Source of the DNA: an uncultured Prevotella sp. | GTDB taxonomy: Bacteria; Bacteroidota; Bacteroidia; Bacteroidales; Bacteroidaceae | NCBI GenBank assembly: GCA_905372445.1 | Contig: CAJPPF010000055.1 | Span: 1-12,617 of the forward strand | Direction: 5' to 3' | Length of the DNA: 12,617 bases | Shown: one piece after another, positions 6,407 through 12,564 of the stretch | Position numbering within the stretch: the stretch's first letter is position 1 | Layout of the letters: each line of letters opens with the position of its first letter | Position numbers and translations under genes: made by a program | Notes under the pieces: model-generated | The model's input: only the letters and a program-made list of their open reading frames with translations | Database searches by the model: none | What the model was told of the DNA's origin: nothing

Positions 6407-6997
6407 TTATTCCTTCGCAGCGGCAGCAGCGGCAGCACGAGTCATCTTGACTGAGCAAACGATAACCTCCTTGCTGGTTGCAAGCTCAAGTCCTTCGTAG
6501 CTGAGCTGACCAACCTTGATAGACTTGCCGATCTTCAATGCCGTAACGTCAACGTCGAGCTTCTCAGGAATCTGCTTGTAAGGTGCTGTAACAGCAATCT
6601 TACGGATAGAAAGACTCATACGTCCACCATCACGTACACCCTGTGCAAGACCAACTAAGTTTACCGGGATGCCGATAGTAATTGGTTTTGTCTCATTTAC
6701 CTCATAGAAGTCTGCATGAAGGAGAGCGTCTGTTACAGGGTGGAACTGGAGTTCCTTGATAACAGCAATCTTCTTCTCGCCCTCGATGTTGATGTTGCAA
6801 ACGAGTACGTCAGGAGTATAAACTGCCTTGCGAATCTCGTTGAAAGGGATAGTGAACTGTGTTGCTACTGGCAGACCGTTCTCTCCTCTTACCTCACCGT
6901 AAATGTTACATGGGATGAGTCCCTCTTTGCGAAGAGCCTTTGTAGACTTCTTGCCCGTCTCGGCGCGCTTTACGCCATTAAGAGTGATTTCTTTCAT
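6407..6997 (-). CDS. rplY: Ribosomal protein bL25, long CTC/TL5-type
   Basis: bL25 binds 5S rRNA in the central protuberance of the 50S subunit. The 196-residue form has the N-terminal L25 barrel (about 1-92: MKEITLNGVKR, then GKKSTKALRKEGLIPCNIYG, then HPVTDALLHADFYEV) and the extra C-terminal domain of CTC/TL5-type proteins (about 95-187, with IPVNLVGLAQGVRDGG). That longer form is normal in Bacteroidetes. The C-terminus ends in an alanine run (seven Ala) then KE. The gene has its own strong promoter at 7117-7148 with a leader of about 113 nt, and a terminator after the stop. It is divergent from the nusB operon. Confidence 0.96.
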   Translation of the reverse strand: MKEITLNGVKRAETGKKSTKALRKEGLIPCNIYGEVRGENGLPVATQFTIPFNEIRKAVYTPDVLVCNINIEGEKKIAVIKELQFHPVTDALLHADFYEVNETKPITIGIPVNLVGLAQGVRDGGRMSLSIRKIAVTAPYKQIPEKLDVDVTALKIGKSIKVGQLSYEGLELATSKEVIVCSVKMTRAAAAAAAKE

Positions 6998-7032
6998 TTT
7001 GTGTTACTCTAAATTAAGTTGTTGATAAATTA

Positions 7033-7100
7033 CGATGTCCGTATTTCGACCATCGGGCTTAATTCGCCATCACACGAATGTGCCTCCCTTTGTGGAGGGG
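7033..7100 (-). other. Possible structured leader of rplY
   Basis: The predicted rplY transcript has about 113 untranslated nt. Two short hairpins can be drawn: CCTCC/GGAGG (7083-7087 with 7094-7098) and CGATG/CATCG (7033-7037 with 7051-7055). Ribosomal-protein leaders often carry autoregulatory structures, but the stems here are only 5 bp, so this is a weak suggestion. Confidence 0.25.
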
Positions 7101-7116
7101 TTGCAAAAAAGCGCTG

Positions 7117-7148
7117 CAAAGGTACGAATTTTTCTTCATTCACGCAAA
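7117..7148 (-). promoter_or_regulatory. rplY promoter (consensus Bacteroidetes type)
   Basis: On the minus strand TTTG (7148-7145), exactly 20 bases, then TACCTTTG (7124-7117). Both boxes match the Bacteroidetes consensus (TTTG / TAnnTTTG) and the spacing is ideal. Transcription should start near 7110. Confidence 0.8.
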
Positions 7149-7186
7149 GATTATACTTAATTATTATGAAATAAACGTTGTTTTTC

Positions 7187-7217
7187 TTGGCTGTTACCGC
7201 AAAAAAATGTATTTTTG
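7187..7217 (+). promoter_or_regulatory. Promoter of the nusB operon
   Basis: TTG (7187-7189), 20 bases, then TATTTTTG (7210-7217), a full match to TAnnTTTG. A start near 7224 gives a leader of about 34 nt before the nusB ATG at 7258. It lies back to back with the rplY promoter, about 40 bp apart. Confidence 0.75.
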
Positions 7218-7257
7218 CAGTAGTAATTGAAAAGAGTAAGACACTAATTATTAGAGA

Positions 7258-8190
7258 ATGATTAACCGTGAACTTATACGAATAAAGATAGTGCAGCTTG
7301 TTTATGCGTACTATCTTAATGGTGGCAAGTCGTTGGACATTGCCGAGAAAGAATTGATTACCAGTCTTTCCAAGGGTTATCAGTTGTATAATCACCTGCT
7401 TGGTCTGATACTGGCTATTACCAATGAAGAACGTCTTCGTTATGATATTCTTGTTCAGCGTGCAGAGCGTGAAGGGAAGGAACGTCCTTCGTCACGATTC
7501 GCCTACAATCGTTTTGCGGCACAGCTCGAGGAGAATGAGCAACTAAGGGCAAATCTTGACAGCTATGGACTCACATGGCGTGATAACGTGGAGTTTGTCC
7601 GTGGTCTCTGCACGATGATTGAACAGAGCGAGACATACAATGACTATATGTCGGCAACGGAGAACGACTACAATGCCGATCGTGAGGTATGGCGCAAACT
7701 ATATAAGCAGATTATCGGAAACAACGAGTCGCTTTATTCTATCCTTGAGGAGAAATCACTCTATTGGAACGACGACAAGGACGTGGTCGACTCATTCGTG
7801 TTGAAGACCATCAAACGCTTTGATCCTGCGAAAAAGGGGCAGCAGGAATTACTTCCGGAGTTTAAAGACGACGAGGATAGGGAGTATGCACTCGGTCTGT
7901 TCCGCGCGGCATTGAAAAATGAGCGTGAGTATCAGGATATGATACAGCAGTATTCACGTAACTGGCAGCTCTCGCGTATGCCGTTCACCGATATAGTCAT
8001 CATGCAGATTGCGCTGGCGGAGATGCTTACTTTTCCTGCTATTCCACTGAGCGTTACTATCAACGAGTATGTTGAGCTTTCGAAATCATACAGTACTCCA
8101 CGCAGTGCAGGTTATATCAACGGAATGCTCGACACCATAGCGCGTGCCCTGCATAAGGAAGGCAGGCTGTGGAAGCAAATTGAAAAATGA
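7258..8190 (+). CDS. nusB: Transcription antitermination factor NusB, long Bacteroidetes form
   Basis: NusB, with NusE (ribosomal protein S10), forms the boxA-binding core of the antitermination complex on rRNA operons. At 310 residues this protein is about twice the length of E. coli NusB. The NusB fold is C-terminal (about 208-300): W236-x-x-S-R-M-P-F-T-D, then IALAEML, IPLSVTINEYVELSKSYSTPRSAGYINGMLD. These match the family block I-P-x-x-V-x-I-N-E-Y-V-E-L-x-K-x-Y-S/T and the F/Y-I-N-G-x-L-D box. The N-terminal 200 residues are charged and helical, typical of Bacteroidetes homologues; their role is not known to me. It is the first gene of a five-gene plus-strand operon. Confidence 0.93.
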   Translation: MINRELIRIKIVQLVYAYYLNGGKSLDIAEKELITSLSKGYQLYNHLLGLILAITNEERLRYDILVQRAEREGKERPSSRFAYNRFAAQLEENEQLRANLDSYGLTWRDNVEFVRGLCTMIEQSETYNDYMSATENDYNADREVWRKLYKQIIGNNESLYSILEEKSLYWNDDKDVVDSFVLKTIKRFDPAKKGQQELLPEFKDDEDREYALGLFRAALKNEREYQDMIQQYSRNWQLSRMPFTDIVIMQIALAEMLTFPAIPLSVTINEYVELSKSYSTPRSAGYINGMLDTIARALHKEGRLWKQIEK

Positions 8191-8230
8191 TATTAATCCA
8201 GTCGTTAAATATTAAAATACTTATAAAGAT

Positions 8231-8542
8231 ATGATGCAGATTTTTCTCGCTGCTCAGCAGCAGGGTGGAGGCATGAGCTTCCTCGTAATGTTGTTAGCGA
8301 TGTTCGCTATCGTGTGGTTCCTTATGATTCGTCCTCAGCAGAAGAAGCAAAAGGAGATACGCAGTTTCCAGAATTCCATAGAAAAAGGCGCAACGGTTGT
8401 CACCAGCGGAGGCGTTTACGGTACTGTTGTTAGTGTTGACCATGCGACAGCAAAGGTTGAGTTAGAGATTGCAAAAGGTGTTGTTGTCACCGTAGACAAG
8501 AATTATGTCTTCGCTGCTGTCAAGGATATGCCTGCTAAGTAA
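8231..8542 (+). CDS. yajC: Preprotein translocase accessory subunit YajC
   Basis: YajC is a small inner-membrane protein that associates with SecDF and the SecYEG translocon. The 103-residue protein has one membrane segment (about 14-32, MSFLVMLLAMFAIVWFLMI) followed directly by the diagnostic RPQQKKQKE (34-42) and a small cytoplasmic beta domain (EKGATVVTSGGVYGTV). ATG 8231 is followed by a second ATG at 8234; either could be used. It lies 40 bases after nusB. Its last 38 bases overlap the start of the ybbR-like gene in another frame, which suggests translational coupling. Confidence 0.95.
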   Translation: MMQIFLAAQQQGGGMSFLVMLLAMFAIVWFLMIRPQQKKQKEIRSFQNSIEKGATVVTSGGVYGTVVSVDHATAKVELEIAKGVVVTVDKNYVFAAVKDMPAK

Positions 8543-9482
8543 GGAAGCTTTCCGTCTGTTTCGGCCGAGCAGAGAATATTTCGTCTTCGCGTTCTTCTTA
8601 TTGCTCAGTGGAGTCATCTGGCTCGCTGTATCACTGAACGATTATTATGAGCGTGAGATGGTTATTCCTGTACTCATAACTGATATCCCGAAAACCGTCG
8701 CCATGAACGATGGAGCTGAAGATACAATCCGTGTCACAGTACGTGACAAGGGTTATAGCTTTATAAATTACATCTACGGAGGCGAAATAGGAACGATTAA
8801 ATTAAAATTCGATACCTACAAACGTAAGTCGGGAACACTCGCAGTAAACAGTGCAGAACTGAAGAAGAACATCCTGCGTGTGTTGGAGAATACGGCTACA
8901 GTAACGTCTATAAAGCCCGATAAACTGGAGTATTCCTATTCTTATGGAGTGTCGAAGGTGGTTCCTATACGTCTGGCAGGGCGCATAGAGCCTGCCGAGG
9001 CTTATTATATTGCCCAGACGCAGATTATCCCAGACCATGTGACGATATATGTCAGCAAGTCAATTGCCGATAGTGTCAAATATGTGACTACCGAGGAACT
9101 TAATATAACGAACTTCTCAGACTCCGTTAATATTAATGCCAGATTGAAGCCTATGCGTGGCGTTAACTTCAGTCAAAACACTGTTAATGTACGCCTTCTG
9201 GCTGACATCTTGACAGAGGAGGAGGTGGAGGTTCCGGTCACGGCTGTCAATGTTCCTGAGGGAGTGTCGCTCCGTTTCTTCCCGTCGCGTGTGAAAGTGA
9301 AGTATGTTGTCGGCGTTTCGCTGACCAACGAGATTAGCTCTTCCGGTTTCATCGTGCAGGCTGACTATAAGGACATCACACCCGGCACGGATAAATGTAA
9401 AATTCAGCTTGTCAAGCGCCCACACGCTGTGATGAGAGCATCGACGGTGGTTAAACAGATCGACTATCTCATTGAAAACTAA
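8505..9482 (+). CDS. YbbR-domain membrane-anchored protein
   Basis: The protein has 325 residues with one N-terminal membrane anchor (about 25-44, YFVFAFFLLLSGVIWLAVSL) after a basic segment, and the rest is an extracytoplasmic beta-rich region. Repeats of the form x-V-P-V/I-x-V/L can be seen (MVIPVLI at 52-58, VVPIRLAG and VEVPVTAV further on), as in YbbR-like proteins. Family members in Firmicutes (CdaR) regulate the di-adenylate cyclase; whether that applies here is unknown, and no cyclase gene is adjacent. The only ATG before the membrane segment is at 8505, inside yajC, giving a 38-nt overlap. The position between yajC and coaE is typical of Bacteroidales. Confidence 0.82.
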   Translation: MSSLLSRICLLSKEAFRLFRPSREYFVFAFFLLLSGVIWLAVSLNDYYEREMVIPVLITDIPKTVAMNDGAEDTIRVTVRDKGYSFINYIYGGEIGTIKLKFDTYKRKSGTLAVNSAELKKNILRVLENTATVTSIKPDKLEYSYSYGVSKVVPIRLAGRIEPAEAYYIAQTQIIPDHVTIYVSKSIADSVKYVTTEELNITNFSDSVNINARLKPMRGVNFSQNTVNVRLLADILTEEEVEVPVTAVNVPEGVSLRFFPSRVKVKYVVGVSLTNEISSSGFIVQADYKDITPGTDKCKIQLVKRPHAVMRASTVVKQIDYLIEN

Positions 9483-9487
9483 TCTCT

Positions 9488-10063
9488 ATGGTCATAGCAA
9501 TCACCGGTGGTATCGGCAGCGGCAAGTCTTATGTGTGCAGTCTGCTTGAACAGCGCGGCATATCTGTCTACGATTGCGATTTTGCTGCCAAACGTCTCAT
9601 GCGTGAGTCGAAGAGTCTGCAGCGCAGGTTGACAGAGACTGTCGGTGAGGAAGTGTTTCCCAACGGCAAACTCGACAAGGCTCTGCTCTCGAGATTCATA
9701 GTCACCAGTGATGCGAATGCCCAGAAGGTCAACGCCGTGGTTCATCCTGCAGTGGCTGACGATTTTATGACGTCGGGACTGGAGTGGTTTGAGAGTGCCA
9801 TTCTTTTTGAGAGTGGATTCGTTTCGCGCGTACATATCGACTATATAGTATGTGTCGTGGCACCTCTTGAGGAGAGAGTCAGTCGCATCATGCGTCGTGA
9901 TTCTATCTCCCGTGATAAAGCCCTTGAGTGGATAAACCGCCAAATGTCGCAGGAGGAGAAAGCCGTGAAGGCTGACTTCTGCATAATCAATGATAGGGAA
10001 AATGATTTAGACGCTCAGATAGATCGTCTTTTAGAAGAAATAAATAACAAACGAAAAAAATAA
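9488..10063 (+). CDS. coaE: Dephospho-CoA kinase
   Basis: CoaE phosphorylates the ribose 3'-OH of dephospho-CoA using ATP, the last step of coenzyme A synthesis. The 191-residue protein opens with the Walker A loop GGIGSGKS (7-14). The DCDFAAKRLM segment (29-38) contains the D-x-D-type acceptor/metal region, followed by VNAVVHPAV (81-89), AILFESGF (104-111) and the Arg-rich lid region (RVSRIMRRDSISRDKA, 130-145) with RQMSQEEK (151-158). All are at family positions and the length is normal. It starts five bases after the ybbR-like stop, so it is part of the same operon. The C-terminal end is a lysine/arginine-rich helix. Confidence 0.95.
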   Translation: MVIAITGGIGSGKSYVCSLLEQRGISVYDCDFAAKRLMRESKSLQRRLTETVGEEVFPNGKLDKALLSRFIVTSDANAQKVNAVVHPAVADDFMTSGLEWFESAILFESGFVSRVHIDYIVCVVAPLEERVSRIMRRDSISRDKALEWINRQMSQEEKAVKADFCIINDRENDLDAQIDRLLEEINNKRKK

Positions 10064-10078
10064 TTACAATTAATTACA

Positions 10079-10504
10079 ATGGAAACAATTCTTGCTATTT
10101 CAGGCAAGCCAGGGCTTTACCGTATGGTGAGCCGTGGCAACAAAAATCTCATTGTCGAGTCGCTCGACGATAAGCGACGCCGTATGCCGGCATTCGCTAC
10201 CGACCGCATTACCTCGCTCTCTGACATCGCAATGTTCACCGACGACGAGGATGTGGCACTATGGAAAGTGCTCGCTGCTGTCGGAGCAAAGGAAGAGAAC
10301 AAAGTCAGTTCACTCGACTACAGGAAGTGTTCTGCCGCCGAGCTGCACGAGTATTTCGCGTCAGTACTTCCTAACTACGACCGTGACCGTGTACACGATT
10401 CGGACATAAAGAAACTCATACAGTGGTATAACATCCTCATTGAGAATGGCATCACTGATTTTAAGGCAACTCTTGCCGCTTCTGAAGAGGAAGAAGCAGA
10501 ATAA
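10079..10504 (+). CDS. DUF5606 domain protein of unknown function
   Basis: This 141-residue protein begins METILAISGKPGLYRMVSRG, a start I associate with the Bacteroidetes-specific DUF5606 family that often follows coaE. An N-terminal beta-rich half (about 1-60, including NLIVESLDDKRR) is followed by a helical half (about 60-130) and an acidic tail (EEEEAE). There is no signal peptide, membrane segment or catalytic motif, so it is likely cytoplasmic. It lies 15 bases after coaE and ends the operon. Its function is not known, and the family call is from memory of the N-terminal motif. Confidence 0.8.
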   Translation: METILAISGKPGLYRMVSRGNKNLIVESLDDKRRRMPAFATDRITSLSDIAMFTDDEDVALWKVLAAVGAKEENKVSSLDYRKCSAAELHEYFASVLPNYDRDRVHDSDIKKLIQWYNILIENGITDFKATLAASEEEEAE

Positions 10505-10513
10505 ATTTTTGCC

Positions 10514-10692
10514 TTAACCCCCAATCGTTCAATAGACTGTAGCACGTTTTATTATACGAAATCGGTCAATATAGTGCAGTGCACTAATGGCGGAACATGA
10601 TAAATCACGCCCCTATGGCTGACGCATCTGTTTGCCCTCTTCTCCACAATCATACGAAATCAGTTTGGAATCTATTGAATGGTTAGGGTAAA
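10514..10692. repeat. Imperfect inverted repeat pair in the DUF5606/transporter gap
   Basis: TTCAATAGA (10528-10536) is exactly inverted at 10671-10679, and the flanking bases (TTAACCC outside left, GGGTAA outside right) continue the symmetry with gaps. A 13-base direct repeat ATACGAAATC(G/A)GT lies inside it (10554-10566 and 10652-10664). The pair encloses REP copy 3. It may be the decayed ends of a small element. Confidence 0.35.
10590..10620 (-). repeat. REP-like palindromic repeat, copy 3
   Basis: GCGGAACATGATAAATCACG followed by CCCCTATGG matches the reverse complement of copy 1 with a few changes (CATGAT for CGTGAT in one arm, TATGG for TACGC). It lies in the gap after the coaE/DUF5606 operon. 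Confidence 0.75.
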
Positions 10693-10701
10693 AAACTACC
10701 T

Positions 10702-10744
10702 GCGCTCCCTCTCCGTCTCTTGAAAAAGGAGAGTGGCGCGTTTT
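10702..10744 (+). terminator. Possible terminator/attenuator hairpin
   Basis: GCGC (10702-10705) pairs with 10736-10739, and CTCTCC (10709-10714) pairs with GGAGAG (10728-10733), with a small internal loop and a 13-base loop. TTTT follows at 10741-10744. It could end the nusB operon, though it is about 200 bases past the last stop, or act ahead of the transporter gene. The short T run limits confidence. Confidence 0.4.
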
Positions 10745-10780
10745 CATCATCTATGCTGAGAAGTGTGGACAATGGAAGAA

Positions 10781-10809
10781 AAGAGTTGGTATAACCTCTT
10801 AAAAAACCG
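10781..10809 (+). promoter_or_regulatory. Candidate preQ1-I-like riboswitch pseudoknot
   Basis: About 40 bases before the transporter ATG, AAGAG (10781-10785) pairs with CTCTT (10796-10800). The loop starts TT and ends with C just before the 3' arm. An A6 tract (10801-10806) follows, and GGT in the loop (10788-10790) can pair with ACC (10806-10808). This is the layout of class I preQ1 aptamers: a 5-bp P1, a short loop, a ligand-contacting C, an A-rich strand and a 3-bp P2. The downstream genes handle exactly that metabolite. The loop and the A-rich strand are shorter than in the classic sequences, so it is a candidate only. Confidence 0.35.
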
Positions 10810-10849
10810 TGGGGAGTAGTAGAGCACCTCCTCAACAATTAAAACTAAA

Positions 10850-11575
10850 ATGAAAAAGCAACAATTAAGTTTGGCATTTGTCGTAATGGGCATGCTGTTT
10901 TGTGTATGTCTTATTACAAGTAATCTTCTCGAAACAAAACTGTTTCATGTCTTCGGACAGGTGAACCTCACTTGTGGTTTCATCGTGTTTCCAATCTCTT
11001 ACATCATTAACGACTGCATCGCTGAGGTGTGGGGCTACCGCAAGGCGCGCCTCATTATCTGGCTTGGCTTCATGATGAACTTCTTTGTGGTTCTCATGGG
11101 CGGACTGGCGTGTGTGCTTCCTCCTATAGTGCCGGGCAGCGATGCCTCGTTCCATGAGGTGTTTGGCTTTGCCCCGCAGGTGGCAGTGGCAAGTTTCACA
11201 GCCTTCATCGTTGGTTCGTTCCTCAATGCGTGGGTGATGAGCAGGATGAAGATAGCAGCACGCGACAGCAGCCATTTCAACATTCAGTTTTCTTTGCGTG
11301 CCATACTCTCGACGATAGTCGGCGAGGGGGCCGACTCGCTCATCTTCTTCCCTCTGGCGTTCTATCTCCTTCCGATGCTCGTCGAAGAGCAACCGAAGGT
11401 CAGTGTCGACATTCTGATGAGCCTGATGCTCACACAGGTAGTGGCGAAGACACTCTACGAGGTGCTTGTTCTGCCGCTCACAATCCGTGTCGTGAAATTC
11501 GTGAAGAAATACGAGGAAGTGGATGTCTACGACGAGAATATCTCTTATAACCCCCTTAAAATTAATCAACTGTAA
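10850..11575 (+). CDS. Queuosine precursor transporter (YhhQ / DUF165 / COG1738 family)
   Basis: YhhQ in E. coli takes up preQ0 and preQ1 for making queuosine, the modified base in the wobble position of tRNAs with GUN anticodons. The 241-residue protein is largely hydrophobic with about six membrane segments (near 8-26, 39-55, 66-90, 110-130, 163-178 and 188-213). It carries the family blocks FPISYIINDCIAEVWGYRKAR (47-67), LRAILSTIVGEGADSLIFF (149-167) and AKTLYEVLVLPLTIRVV (199-215), with their conserved Asn/Asp/Glu and Lys. Length is normal. The stop is two bases before queF, so the two form one operon. A possible preQ1-sensing leader lies just upstream. The gene has no neighbouring queC, queD or queE in this window. 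Membrane boundaries are estimates. Confidence 0.92.
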   Translation: MKKQQLSLAFVVMGMLFCVCLITSNLLETKLFHVFGQVNLTCGFIVFPISYIINDCIAEVWGYRKARLIIWLGFMMNFFVVLMGGLACVLPPIVPGSDASFHEVFGFAPQVAVASFTAFIVGSFLNAWVMSRMKIAARDSSHFNIQFSLRAILSTIVGEGADSLIFFPLAFYLLPMLVEEQPKVSVDILMSLMLTQVVAKTLYEVLVLPLTIRVVKFVKKYEEVDVYDENISYNPLKINQL

Positions 11576-11577
11576 TT

Positions 11578-12036
11578 ATGAGTAATCGTGAAAAAGAAGG
11601 TTTGCAACATCTTGGTAGCAAGACAGAATACAAGAGTGACTATGCTCCGGAGGTACTGGAGAGTTTCCTCAACAAGCATCTCGATAACGACTATTGGGTG
11701 AAGTTCAATTGTCCGGAGTTCACGTCGTTGTGTCCTATCACCGGGCAGCCTGACTTTGCAGAAATAGTTATCTCCTACATTCCTGGCGAGCGCATGGTCG
11801 AGTCGAAGAGCCTGAAACTCTATCTGTTCTCTTTCCGCAATCATGGCGACTTCCACGAGGACTGTGTGAATGTCATCATGAAGGACCTGATAGCGCTCAT
11901 GTCGCCAAAATATATCGAAGTGACGGGTCTGTTTACTCCTCGTGGAGGCATCTCCATTCATCCTTATGCAAACTACGGCATGCCCGGAACAAAGTACGAG
12001 CGGATAGCCGAGGAACGCTTCGTCAGACACGAGTAA
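11578..12036 (+). CDS. queF: NADPH-dependent 7-cyano-7-deazaguanine (preQ0) reductase
   Basis: QueF reduces the nitrile of preQ0 to the aminomethyl group of preQ1 using two NADPH, in the cytoplasm. The 152-residue protein is the short, single-domain (type I) form. It has the catalytic motif FTSLCPITGQPDFA (48-61) with Cys52, which forms the thioimide, and Asp59. Next are the QueF NADPH motif ESKSLKLYLFSFRNHG (75-90) and the substrate-binding Glu94 in FHEDC; the Cys52-Glu94 spacing of 42 equals that of the B. subtilis Cys55-Glu97 pair. RGGISIHPY follows at 122-130. It begins two bases after the transporter stop, so import and reduction of preQ0 are coupled. A strong terminator lies 217 bases after the stop, leaving an unusually long 3' region. 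Confidence 0.97.
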   Translation: MSNREKEGLQHLGSKTEYKSDYAPEVLESFLNKHLDNDYWVKFNCPEFTSLCPITGQPDFAEIVISYIPGERMVESKSLKLYLFSFRNHGDFHEDCVNVIMKDLIALMSPKYIEVTGLFTPRGGISIHPYANYGMPGTKYERIAEERFVRHE

Positions 12037-12252
12037 GCTTCTGAAAAGAACTTACAAAGTTCGGATTCTGATGCCGCGACGTTGCGATATTTACCGACAC
12101 GAAACGTGACGGCTTCAAATACGCCGTTTTTGAACGGTTTGATTAATTCGCTGAGTGTCAATGGGTTCTGCTTTCCGACTGTTGCAAATGGCATCCGATT
12201 GGTGCGGAAAGGGGCACAATGAACGTGTAAAGCCAATGAAATTACCTTATAT
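12037..12252. other. Long gene-free stretch between queF and its terminator
   Basis: No plus-strand gene is visible. Small hairpins can be drawn (for example CCGTT-TTTG-AACGG and CACG-AAA-CGTG). On the minus strand an open frame runs from the terminator into queF (11973-12275), with a protein-like part from an ATG at 12194. It has no promoter I can see and overlaps queF, so I do not call it a gene. The stretch may be a decayed repeat or gene remnant, or a 3' untranslated region. Confidence 0.4.
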
Positions 12253-12288
12253 AAAGGGCGGAATGACAATCTCATTCCGCCCTTTTTT
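12253..12288 (+). terminator. Strong rho-independent terminator after queF
   Basis: Perfect 14-bp stem: 12253-12266 (AAAGGGCGGAATGA) with 12272-12285, loop CAATC, T run 12283-12288. It is the first strong terminator after the transporter/queF operon. Confidence 0.9.
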
Positions 12289-12333
12289 GGTTCTTATTTC
12301 TATGGTTCTATAGCAAGTCAGCTGTGATTCGCT

Positions 12334-12341
12334 TATTTTTG
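12334..12341 (+). promoter_or_regulatory. Isolated -7-like box in the right-hand gene-free region
   Basis: TATTTTTG matches TAnnTTTG, but no TTG lies at the usual 19-21 bases upstream, and no plus-strand gene follows within the window. From 12289 to 12514 I see nothing else recognisable. Confidence 0.2.
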
Positions 12342-12514
12342 CTTACAGAAATCATCGTTTTCGTGCGGTGAAACGGGAAACCCATTTCCAGAAGATTAAA
12401 ATCAGGAAACGGATTTTCTTATCTTTTATATTTACAATTGTTGGTATCCGGTAAAAACTGATTGAAAGTTCTGTGCCTTCCACGAGCCGAGAGAGGGGCG
12501 ACATTTGCCGGAAA

Positions 12515-12543
12515 GCGTAAGGGCGTGATTTATCACGTTCCGC
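12515..12543 (+). repeat. REP-like palindromic repeat, copy 4
   Basis: GCGTAAGGGCGTGATTTATC followed by ACGTTCCGC matches copy 1 (464-492) with one change (GTAAGGG for GTAGGGG). The core palindrome is intact. It lies 21 bases from the second mobile-element copy. Confidence 0.8.
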
Positions 12544-12564
12544 AATCTCCGAGAAATAAATAAT

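Noticed and set aside
10557..10574. CGAAATCGGTCAATATAG, similar to the mobile element's terminal repeat
   Set aside because: It needs several inserted bases to align and has no second end or duplication; probably chance.
10681..10702. GGTTAGGGTAAAAAACTACC, which resembles the A-rich 3' half of a preQ1-I aptamer
   Set aside because: No matching P1 stem lies upstream and it is about 150 bases from the start codon; the candidate at 10781-10809 fits better.
11973..12275. 100-codon minus-strand ORF after queF
   Set aside because: It starts within the terminator hairpin and runs into queF. Part of it looks protein-like, so it is listed as a finding, not as a gene.
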